Positions 6,962 through 13,483 of a stretch of DNA of 31,045 bases are shown piece after piece. Each line of letters begins with the position of its first letter. Positions within the stretch are counted from its first letter, which is position 1. Under the pieces are notes generated by a model, which was given only the letters and a program-made list of their open reading frames with translations, was not told the origin of the DNA and made no database searches. This stretch comes from JACCTH01 sp035250485 (GTDB lineage: Bacteria; Actinomycetota; Acidimicrobiia; Spongiisociales; ZC4RG35), in the NCBI GenBank assembly GCA_035250485.1, contig DATFFB010000085.1:1-31045 (forward strand). Reading direction: 5' to 3'. A program made the translations under genes and the position numbers.

Positions 6962-7753
6962 ATGGCGGTTCACTACCAGGTCGATGGCGACGTGGCGGTG
7001 ATCACGCTCGCGCGGCCCGACCGCTTCAACTCGGTCTCGGCCGAACTCGCCACCGGTCTCGTCTCGGCCCTCGACCGCGCTGGCGATGAAGCCCGAGCAG
7101 CCGTTCTCACCGGCTCGGGCAAGGCCTTCTGCGCCGGCGCCGACCTCTCCGACCTGATGAGCGAGTACGAAACGGGTGGACCCGATCTCGCTCGCGTGTT
7201 GGGAGAGCGCTTCAACCCGATGGCAACCGCCCTCTATGAGGCAAGTATTCCAACGGTGGCGGCGGTCAACGGGGTCGCGGCGGGGGCGGGGATGGGTCTG
7301 GCATTGGGATGCGACCTCCGGATCATGTCGGCTGAGGCCTACTTCCTGTCTGCCTTCATCGGACTTGGCATAGTCCCCGATACCGGTTCTACCTGGCTAC
7401 TGGTGCACCACCTCAGCCTGGCCCGGGCCATCGAGTTCACCGCCACCAACCGTCGCATGGGCGCCGCCGAAGCCGCCAGCCTCGGCCTGGCCCGAGCCGT
7501 AGCTGGCGGCGACTTGCTCACCGAAGCCACGGCACAAGCGCAGACCCTCGCCCAAGGGCCAACCGGGGGCTATGTCGCCAACCGGAAGATTCTCTACGGG
7601 GCCACCTCGCTTGGCTTTCTCGATGCGCTCGAAGAAGAGCGAACCGTGCAAGGCGCGCTAGGCGTGACGCCCGATCACCTCGAGGGCATGCGGGCATTCA
7701 TCGAGAAGAGGCCAGCGCAGTTCGGACCTAGCTCGGAGCGGGCGGGGCGCTAG
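6962..7753 (+). CDS. Enoyl-CoA hydratase/isomerase (crotonase family, PaaG-like)
   Basis: This 263-residue protein is a complete crotonase-fold acyl-CoA enzyme. The CoA and oxyanion-hole segments are visible: GSGKAFCAGADLSDL near residues 51-65 and NGVAAGAGMGLALGCDLRI near 103-121. In the active-site region it reads AFIGLGIVPDTGSTWLL rather than the PEI...G...GGTQRL pattern of true hydratases. The glutamate of the hydratase pair is missing there, while the VPD.G.TW form is typical of PaaG-type isomerases that use an aspartate. An enoyl-CoA isomerase or ring-epoxide isomerase activity is therefore more likely than simple hydration, but the substrate cannot be read from sequence. An in-frame upstream start at 6803 would run into hutH and is rejected. 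Its 3' end overlaps the DUF4126 gene by 26 bp. Confidence 0.9.
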   Translation: MAVHYQVDGDVAVITLARPDRFNSVSAELATGLVSALDRAGDEARAAVLTGSGKAFCAGADLSDLMSEYETGGPDLARVLGERFNPMATALYEASIPTVAAVNGVAAGAGMGLALGCDLRIMSAEAYFLSAFIGLGIVPDTGSTWLLVHHLSLARAIEFTATNRRMGAAEAASLGLARAVAGGDLLTEATAQAQTLAQGPTGGYVANRKILYGATSLGFLDALEEERTVQGALGVTPDHLEGMRAFIEKRPAQFGPSSERAGR

Positions 7754-8312
7754 TTCGGCGGGCGCGAATCCGCTTGATGGCGCCGAAGAACTTCACGACG
7801 AGCCAGATCCCGAGGATCGTAAAGACCACTACCACCACCAACGTCACCGCCGGATTGGCTATGGCCAGGGCGAGAAGCCCGGCAACGAGACCGTCTTCGA
7901 ATAGCGAGAGAGTGATGTTGGAGAACGGTTCCGGCGAAGTGTTGACCGCCGCTCGAGTCGTGGCTTTCGTGGAGTGGGCCGAGAGCGCCAACGCCCCGGT
8001 GAGGAGGGCCCCGATGGCAGCTCCCATCGAGGGCGAATCCCCCGCGATGACATAACCGAGCGCCCCGGCGCCAAGCGGTCGCACGAACGTGTGGATGGCA
8101 TCCCACACGTTGTCGATGAAGGGAACTTTGTCGGCCAGGAACTCGACCCCGTAGAGAACTCCGGCCACGATCATTACGTCCGTACGTTGCAGGACCGAGG
8201 GAACCTCGAGCCACTCGAGGCGACCGGCGAGACCCAGGAGGAAAGTCGCCAGGTAGAGATTGAGGCCGGCTGCCCACCCGGTGCCAGCCAGCAGGCCGAT
8301 GGTGTCGACCAT
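7728..8312 (-). CDS. DUF4126 membrane protein
   Basis: The 194-residue protein opens with DTIGLLAGTGWAAGLNLYLA, the conserved beginning of DUF4126, and continues with a hydrophobic segment, the VEFLADKVPFIDNVWDAIHT motif and a second glycine-rich hydrophobic region (GALGYVIAGD, GAAIGALLTGALAL). About four to five membrane segments are likely, ending with a strong one at residues 154-176 and an Arg-rich tail. The molecular function of the family is unknown. Its ATG shares a base with the stop of the DUF3237 gene (TGATG), so the two are probably translationally coupled. The 3' end overlaps the convergent crotonase-like gene. Confidence 0.88.
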   Translation of the reverse strand: MVDTIGLLAGTGWAAGLNLYLATFLLGLAGRLEWLEVPSVLQRTDVMIVAGVLYGVEFLADKVPFIDNVWDAIHTFVRPLGAGALGYVIAGDSPSMGAAIGALLTGALALSAHSTKATTRAAVNTSPEPFSNITLSLFEDGLVAGLLALAIANPAVTLVVVVVFTILGIWLVVKFFGAIKRIRARRTSAPPAPS

Positions 8313-8719
8313 CAGTCTTTGACTATGTAGAGGGTGAGCTCGATCTTGCCGTCCTTACCCCCACCGATCCCGATCCCGACCGCGGTGTTGAGCCAGGCGA
8401 GGTCGGCGTTGCCGGTCGCGAAGGTCAGAAGCTCTTGTGGCCGCGCCTCGGTCGGGCTCACCACGATCGAGACCCCAGTGCCGCGGTACGACACCGTTTC
8501 CCGTTTCTCACCGATGGTCGCCCGGATGTCGAGGTCCATGTTCTGATCACCGCGAACCGTGGCGTAGTCAACGCCTTTGACCGGTCGCTCGCCCTCCCAA
8601 TGAGGCGAGGTTGCGACTCCCTCAAAACCAAAATCGATGCGCGTTCCCTGCGGCGTATTCCCCACCATGCGCGGGGCCAGGGTCCCAGTGATGGTGCAGA
8701 ACTCTTCGAGGCTCGGCAT
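8312..8719 (-). CDS. DUF3237 family protein
   Basis: The start at 8719 gives a 135-residue protein beginning MPSLEEFCTITGTLA. The pattern of a small beta-barrel, with RIDFGFEGVATSPHWEGERP, an MDLDIRATIGEKRETVSYRG stretch and a final GIGIGGGKDGKIELTLYIV, fits DUF3237, whose members are about this size and have no proven general function. A longer reading from 8881 would run through low-complexity repeats and the end of hisC, so it is rejected. Supporting the chosen start, TATCGT (8727-8732, minus strand) ends 7 nt upstream as a leaderless -10 box. The stop overlaps the start of the DUF4126 gene by one base. Confidence 0.82.
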   Translation of the reverse strand: MPSLEEFCTITGTLAPRMVGNTPQGTRIDFGFEGVATSPHWEGERPVKGVDYATVRGDQNMDLDIRATIGEKRETVSYRGTGVSIVVSPTEARPQELLTFATGNADLAWLNTAVGIGIGGGKDGKIELTLYIVKD

Positions 8720-8740
8720 GCCGAAGACGATAGACAACAG

Positions 8741-8815
8741 ATTCGAAGACAAAAGACAAAAGACGACAGACAAGAGACTCCTATCTTCAGTCTTTAGTCT
8801 TTTGTCTTTAGACGA
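8741..8815. repeat. AAAGAC-type low-complexity inverted repeat at the hisC end
   Basis: The stretch is built from variants of the heptamer AAAAGAC on one side and GTCTTTT on the other. AAAGACAAAAGAC at 8752-8764 is exactly complementary to 8797-8809, with a 32-nt loop that itself contains related repeats. It is far richer in A+T than its surroundings. The hisC stop codon (8794-8796) and its last four codons lie inside the right arm. It may act as a 3' hairpin of the hisC message, but there is no clean terminator. Confidence 0.7.
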
Positions 8816-9885
8816 ATCCGATCCAATTCGGCTAGGAAGCGGTCCATTTCCGTCGGCGTTCCGATCGTCACCCGGAGCCAATCCTCGCCGAAAGGTCGCA
8901 CGATCACTCCCCTCCGCAGAAAGTCCTCCTCGAGGTTGACGTCCGGAATGGGGCGGAAAAAGACGAAGTTGGTTTGTGACGGCACGTACTCGATCTGCCG
9001 CATGCTCAACTCGCGAGCCAGCCGCTCTCGCCCCAATTCATTGGCCTCCACCCGCTCCCGGATTCGGCGGGGATGGCGAACGGCCTCGATGGCAGCAGCC
9101 ATCGCGAGGGTGCTGACCGTGAATGGGGCCTGTGCTCTCCGCAGTTCGAGCAGAGTCTCCTCCTGGCCGATTGCATATCCGATCCGCAGGGCAGCGAGGC
9201 CGAAGACCTTCGAAAAGGTTCGCGTCACGACCACGTTGGGCCGGGCAAGGGCTTCGGGGATGGCGCTGGCGTAATCACTGGCGGTCGCGTAGTCGAAATA
9301 AGCCTCGTCGATGACCACCAGTGCGGAATCCCCCACCCCGTCGATCACTTCTTTCATCCGGTCGGAACCGAGATAGGAGCCGGTGGGATTGTTGGGATTG
9401 CAAAGGTAGAGGACAGTGGTATCGGATCTGATCGCCTCCACCAGCGCATCCGGGTCGAGCTTGTGATCTGCGGTTAGCGGCACCTCGATCGTTTCGCTCC
9501 CCGCCAGCACCGAGGCCAGGCGGTAGATGATGAATGACGGCCAGGCGTACACCGCACTCGTCCCCGCCCCTCCCACGGCCAGGGCAAAAACCCGCAGGAG
9601 CTCAGAGCTCCCGCCGGCAAACATGAGGTTCTTCTCATCCACGTCGAGCCAATCGCCCACCGCCCTCGCCACTTCGTGCCAGCCGTTGTCGGGATAACGA
9701 TGCAGCGTGCCGGCATGGGCCGCGATGGCTTCGACCACTTCGGGAAAGGGAGGCAGCGGACTTTCGTTCGACGCCAGCTTGACAACCGAGCGGGGATCAA
9801 AGCCGAACTCGGCAGCCACTTCTTCGATGGGCCGCCCGGCCACGTAGGGCGGGAGTCGGTCGACGCCGGCTCGGAGCGAAGGCAC
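8794..9885 (-). CDS. hisC: Histidinol-phosphate aminotransferase
   Basis: HisC is a PLP-dependent class I/II aminotransferase that exchanges imidazole-acetol phosphate and glutamate for histidinol phosphate and 2-oxoglutarate in histidine synthesis. The 363-residue protein shows KLASNESPLPP near the N-terminus, GGSSELL, the NPNNPTG substrate loop, DEAYFDY, and TFSKVFGLAALRIGYAIG, where the lysine carries PLP. The start is a GTG at 9885; TAGCCT on the minus strand (9892-9897) ends 6 nt upstream. The C-terminus (LKTKD) is encoded by a low-complexity repeat and is unlikely to be conserved. No other his genes are nearby, so a broader role (aromatic aminotransferase) is possible. It is divergent from the E1 fusion gene, with only 36 bp between starts. 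Confidence 0.92.
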   Translation of the reverse strand: MPSLRAGVDRLPPYVAGRPIEEVAAEFGFDPRSVVKLASNESPLPPFPEVVEAIAAHAGTLHRYPDNGWHEVARAVGDWLDVDEKNLMFAGGSSELLRVFALAVGGAGTSAVYAWPSFIIYRLASVLAGSETIEVPLTADHKLDPDALVEAIRSDTTVLYLCNPNNPTGSYLGSDRMKEVIDGVGDSALVVIDEAYFDYATASDYASAIPEALARPNVVVTRTFSKVFGLAALRIGYAIGQEETLLELRRAQAPFTVSTLAMAAAIEAVRHPRRIRERVEANELGRERLARELSMRQIEYVPSQTNFVFFRPIPDVNLEEDFLRRGVIVRPFGEDWLRVTIGTPTEMDRFLAELDRIRLKTKD

Positions 9886-9891
9886 ATTTCG

Positions 9892-9897
9892 AGGCTA
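9892..9897 (-). promoter_or_regulatory. Predicted -10 box of hisC
   Basis: TAGCCT on the minus strand ends 6 nt before the hisC GTG start, with no ribosome-binding sequence, matching the leaderless pattern. A CCGGCT/AGCCGG hairpin (9900-9916) lies beside it in front of the opposite gene. Confidence 0.5.
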
Positions 9898-9921
9898 GCC
9901 CGGCTCAAAAAGCCGGAGAAC

Positions 9922-12015
9922 ATGCCAGACTCGGCTTGCTTGGCGGACTACCAGACCTTTCAGCTGCTAGGGCCCGATGGCAAGCCGAAGGAAACCGATC
10001 TCGCGTTTCCCGAATCGCTGCTGGCCGAGATGTACCGGCTCATGGTCCTGTCACGCGAGTTCGACCGCCGCATGCTGGCGCTCCAGCGTCAGGGTCGAAT
10101 CGGCACCTATCCGATGCTCGAAGGTCAGGAGGCAGTCCAGGTGGGATCTGCTCTCGCCCTCGCCCCCAACGATTTCGTCTTTCCGTCCTATCGAGAACAC
10201 GGGGTGCAACTCGCCCGGGGCCTGCCTATCGACGTGGTGATGTCTTACTGGCGGGGCCTCCCCAATCGCGACTGGGACGTTCTCAAGTACCGGATGGGAA
10301 TCACCACGGTTCCCATCGCCAGCCAGCTCCCTCACGCGGTGGGCTATTCCTACGTCTCCAAGCTGCGTGGTGAGGACGACGTGACGGTCACCTACTTCGG
10401 CGATGGTGCCACGTCTGAGGTCGATTTTCACTCGGGCATGAACTTCGCCGGGGTTTGGAAGACACCCACGGTTTTCATCTGCGCCAACAACTTGTACGCA
10501 ATCTCAGTGCCTTACGAGAAACAAACCGCTTCCGCCACCATCGCCCAGAAAGCCGAGGCATACGGTTTTCCCGGCGTCCGGGTCGACGGCATGGACGTCC
10601 TCGCCACGTATCAGGTGACCCGCGAAGCAGTCGACCGGGCGCGGCGCGGGGAGGGCCCGACCCTCATCGAGGCCATGACCTATCGCTTCGGTGCCCACGC
10701 CACCGCCGACGACGCTCGTCGCTACCGGCCTGCCGAGGAAGAGGAGCAATGGCGCCAGCTTGATCCCATCGAGCGCTTGCGGAACTTCCTCGAGGATCGT
10801 GGCCTCTGGGACGCCCAAGTTGGAGAAAAGGTGGCGATGGAGGTGGCGGACCAGGTTGAAGCAGCCATCACCGAAATCGAGGCTCGACCGCTGCCCGGCC
10901 GGGACGACACCATCCGTCATGCCTACCAGCGCATTCCACCTCTGCTGGTGGAGCAACTAAATGCGACTCAGGCCGCCCACGGGGAAACGGCCACCGCCTT
11001 CCGCCCCGAGGAGTTGTGGGAGGTGGGACTTGATCCAGCGCCAGGCGGTCCCACCGAATCGATGACGATGGCCGACGCCATCAACGCTGCACTCATGCAG
11101 GCCATGGAGTCGAACCCGGAGACAATCCTCCTCGGCGAAGACGTCGGATTGTCCGGCGGGGTTTTTCGAATCACCGAGCACCTGCAGGAGCGTTTCGGGG
11201 AGAAACGAGTGATCGACACGCCTCTCAACGAGTCTGGGATAGTCGGCTGCGCGGTGGGAATGGCCATGGCCGGCGCCCGCCCGATCGCCGAAATTCAATT
11301 CGATGGCTTCGTGTATCCCGCCTTCGACCAGATCGTCTCCCATCTCGGACGGTTTCGCTTCCGCACTCGGGGGAATGTCTCCGTACCGGTAGTGGTCAGA
11401 TTCCCCAACGGGGCGGGGATCGCCGCCCACGAACACCACTGCGATTCCCCCGAAGCGTATTTCGTTCATGCTCCCGGGCTGGTGGTGATATGTCCCTCCA
11501 CTCCCTGGGACGCCAAAGGCCTTCTCGCCTCTGCTCTCGTCTCCCCCGATCCGGTCATCTTCCTCGAGCCCAAGGTCCTCTATCGAGCGGGTCGTGAGCC
11601 CGTGCCCACCGAGTGGTACGAGGTGCCGATCGGAAAGGCGCGGATCCGCCAGGAAGGTTCGGAACTGACCCTTGTCACCTACGGAGGCATGGTGCCCCCG
11701 GCCCTGAAGGCGGCCGCCTCGCGCCCCGTGGAGGTGATCGACCTCCGGACCCTTTTTCCCTGGGATAGAGAAACAGTCATTGCCTCGGTCGAGAAAACCG
11801 GGCGGTTGTTGGTGGTCCAGGAACCGCAGGGCTCGGCCGGTGTCGGAGCCGAGGTGGTTGCCACCGTGGCAGAGAAATGTCTCTACTCGCTTCGCGGGGC
11901 CATATCTCGAGTGACTGGCTTTGACGCCCCCTGGCCACAGTTCGCCATCGAAGGTCACGCACTAGTCAATGAGCGTCGGATCACAACCGCTATCGATCAA
12001 GCTCTCGATTCATAG
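9922..12015 (+). CDS. Fused E1 alpha-beta 2-oxoacid dehydrogenase (branched-chain type)
   Basis: The 697-residue protein joins the two E1 subunits of a 2-oxoacid dehydrogenase. Residues 30-340 are E1 alpha, with the thiamine-diphosphate motif starting at GDG (160-162) and ending at NN (189-190), and the YRFGAHATADDARRYR loop at 254-268. Residues 380-697 are E1 beta, starting MTMADAINAALMQAM, with LLGEDVG (E406 is the expected cofactor-activating glutamate) and RFPNGAGIAAHEHHCDSPEA. The E1 decarboxylates a 2-oxoacid and passes the acyl group to a lipoyl-E2. Motifs look most like the branched-chain or pyruvate E1 alpha2-beta2 class. No E2 or E3 gene is nearby. The start at 9922 follows CCGGAGAAC; the in-frame ATG at 9676 lies inside hisC and is rejected. 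Confidence 0.92.
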   Translation: MPDSACLADYQTFQLLGPDGKPKETDLAFPESLLAEMYRLMVLSREFDRRMLALQRQGRIGTYPMLEGQEAVQVGSALALAPNDFVFPSYREHGVQLARGLPIDVVMSYWRGLPNRDWDVLKYRMGITTVPIASQLPHAVGYSYVSKLRGEDDVTVTYFGDGATSEVDFHSGMNFAGVWKTPTVFICANNLYAISVPYEKQTASATIAQKAEAYGFPGVRVDGMDVLATYQVTREAVDRARRGEGPTLIEAMTYRFGAHATADDARRYRPAEEEEQWRQLDPIERLRNFLEDRGLWDAQVGEKVAMEVADQVEAAITEIEARPLPGRDDTIRHAYQRIPPLLVEQLNATQAAHGETATAFRPEELWEVGLDPAPGGPTESMTMADAINAALMQAMESNPETILLGEDVGLSGGVFRITEHLQERFGEKRVIDTPLNESGIVGCAVGMAMAGARPIAEIQFDGFVYPAFDQIVSHLGRFRFRTRGNVSVPVVVRFPNGAGIAAHEHHCDSPEAYFVHAPGLVVICPSTPWDAKGLLASALVSPDPVIFLEPKVLYRAGREPVPTEWYEVPIGKARIRQEGSELTLVTYGGMVPPALKAAASRPVEVIDLRTLFPWDRETVIASVEKTGRLLVVQEPQGSAGVGAEVVATVAEKCLYSLRGAISRVTGFDAPWPQFAIEGHALVNERRITTAIDQALDS

Positions 12016-12046
12016 ATAAGTCTGGTTTTCCCGCTCTGCCCAGGTT

Positions 12047-12052
12047 TAATCT
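12047..12052 (+). promoter_or_regulatory. Predicted -10 box of the small zinc-ribbon gene
   Basis: TAATCT ends 6 nt before the ATG at 12059 with no ribosome-binding sequence. It implies a leaderless message and supports this short reading frame as a real gene with its own promoter after the E1 gene. Confidence 0.5.
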
Positions 12053-12058
12053 CTAGCC

Positions 12059-12280
12059 ATGCCACGCGTTCCTCGGCACACCGCCTCTCGGCGGCGAGCG
12101 CTGGCGGCTTGCCGCGAAGGGCGCCATCGGTTCGGTCCGGGCAGCGAAGCGGGCGGAGGCATCATCAGACGCGTGTGCCGCTTCTGCGGGGCACTGAGCG
12201 TGGACCTCACTGCCGTCACCGCCTCGCGCAAGGGGGGTTTCACTCTCGAGCGTCCCAGCATCAATAATCCGGCTCGTTGA
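12059..12280 (+). CDS. Small zinc-ribbon-like protein
   Basis: The 73-residue basic protein carries C18-X3-H22 (CREGRH) and C40-X2-C43 (CRFCG), a spacing that could bind one zinc in a treble-clef or ribbon fold. The N-terminus is rich in Arg and the C-terminus is polar. I do not recognise a named family. Evidence that it is real: a well-placed TAATCT box, a start codon directly downstream, and clean spacing between the E1 fusion gene (ends 12015) and mutT1 (starts 12305). A nucleic-acid-binding or regulatory role is plausible but unproven. Confidence 0.6.
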   Translation: MPRVPRHTASRRRALAACREGRHRFGPGSEAGGGIIRRVCRFCGALSVDLTAVTASRKGGFTLERPSINNPAR

Positions 12281-12304
12281 CGGATACGTACCCTGGGGGA
12301 ATTG

Positions 12305-13180
12305 ATGTCGGAGCCTGATCTCGTCATTGCTGCTGGAGGCGTCGTCCTCCGCCCCACCGCAGCCGGTCCGGAGGTCTTGGTGATCCACCGCCAGCGTTAC
12401 GACGACTGGACGCTGCCCAAGGGGAAATCGGATCCGGGCGAGACGCCCCAGCAGACGGCTCTACGCGAAGTGAGGGAAGAGACAGGTGTCGAGGCCCGCC
12501 TGATTGATGCCATCGGCGTCAGCCGATATCGGGTGCAAGCCGGCGAGAAGCTCGTCCATTGGTTCGCAATGCGCGCTTTGCAAACGACCGACTTCCAACC
12601 CAACGACGAAGTTGACGAGTTGCAGTGGCTGGGAATTGCTGCGGCCCTGGGCAAGCTCACCTACGGCAAGGAAAAAGACGTCCTGGCCGGAGTCGATCCA
12701 GGGGCGCAGCTGTCCACCGGTACTCTCTTCTTGGTCCGGCATGCCGCGGCCGGTAGCCGATCCGACTGGAAGAAGGACGACCGCCTCCGTCCTCTCAGCA
12801 GCCGGGGCGAGAAGCAGGCGCTGGGCCTGACGAGGACCTTGGCGATTCATCCCCTCGATCGAATCCTCACCAGCCCCTACGTGAGGTGCCGTCAAACCGT
12901 CGAGCCCCTAGGCGAGAAACTCGGGATCGAGCTCGAGGAACGAGAGGAGCTGGCTGAGGGCGAGGGATTCAAAGGGGCTCGCGACCTGTGCCGGGAGCTG
13001 GCGGGGACCAACTCCGTCCTGTGCTCGCACGGCGACGTAATCCCCGCCCTTCTCGACTGGATGGCACGCCGCGGAATGACGTCGAAGTCGGCTTTCGAAT
13101 GCAAGAAAGGATCGACCTGGGAAATTGAGGTTCGAGCCGGCGAGTTCCGCCGCGGTCGCTACTGGCCGCCTCCCGACTAA
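12305..13180 (+). CDS. mutT1: Nudix hydrolase fused to histidine phosphatase (MutT1-like)
   Basis: The 291-residue protein has a Nudix domain (about 8-130) followed by a histidine phosphatase domain (about 140-290). The Nudix box runs from G40 (GX5E with E46, then R54-E55 and E58-E59-T60-G61) and matches the 23-residue consensus. The second domain has LVRHAA (H146 as the expected phosphorylated histidine) and SHGD (H242). This order is that of mycobacterial MutT1, which hydrolyses 8-oxo-(d)GTP, oxidised nucleoside diphosphates and Ap(n)A-type dinucleotides to clean the nucleotide pool. A TTG three bases upstream of the ATG is an alternative start. A TACCCT box (12289-12294) and a GGGGGA stretch precede it, so initiation could be leaderless or ribosome-site driven. 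Confidence 0.9.
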   Translation: MSEPDLVIAAGGVVLRPTAAGPEVLVIHRQRYDDWTLPKGKSDPGETPQQTALREVREETGVEARLIDAIGVSRYRVQAGEKLVHWFAMRALQTTDFQPNDEVDELQWLGIAAALGKLTYGKEKDVLAGVDPGAQLSTGTLFLVRHAAAGSRSDWKKDDRLRPLSSRGEKQALGLTRTLAIHPLDRILTSPYVRCRQTVEPLGEKLGIELEEREELAEGEGFKGARDLCRELAGTNSVLCSHGDVIPALLDWMARRGMTSKSAFECKKGSTWEIEVRAGEFRRGRYWPPPD

Positions 13181-13238
13181 AGGCCGAATAGGCCCTCGGG
13201 CGCAGTCCGGTCCGTCCCGGAACCGGCCATAATGGAAA

Positions 13239-13413
13239 TCCGGAGGGGACGGCATTCTCTTCCGAGTTCTCCAGATCCCTCGGATGCCGTTCCCTCCGGA
13301 CTTTCTCCGGACACGGCTGCCCCAACCGCCGAGTTCTCCAAATCCCTCGGATGCCGTTCCCTCCGGATCTCCCCGGAGTTTCTCCAGTTCCCTGGATCGC
13401 TCCGGCTGATCCC
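13239..13413. repeat. Intergenic repeat block between mutT1 and kgd
   Basis: The 303-bp gap between the convergent ends of mutT1 and kgd holds no gene I can support. It contains two 39-bp direct copies at 13262-13300 and 13329-13367 that differ at one base, spaced 67 bp apart. Each begins CCGAGTTCTCCA and ends CCGTTCCCTCCGGA. A weaker third copy follows at about 13374-13405. Just before the first copy, 13240-13256 (TCCGGAGGGGACGGCAT) is the near-exact reverse complement of the end of each unit, so strong alternative stems can form. The whole block is full of CTCCGG or CCGGAG. It may serve as a bidirectional 3' structure, or be a dispersed repeat element. Confidence 0.75.
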
Positions 13414-13483
13414 CCGGTACTCCCCGGCCGGAAACTCTCCCTTTCGGAGGGCAAGTCTCCGACTCCCCACGGTTGTTACCGAA

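Noticed and set aside
8720..8881. N-terminal extension of the DUF3237 protein
   Set aside because: It would be encoded by the AAAGAC repeat and antisense-free overlap with the hisC 3' end; the family starts at MPSLEEF.
9900..9916. CCGGCT/AGCCGG hairpin before the E1 fusion gene
   Set aside because: A 6-bp GC-rich stem is common by chance in this composition; noted only as context.
9676..9921. Upstream extension of the E1 fusion gene
   Set aside because: The added 82 codons are antisense to hisC and show no E1 similarity.
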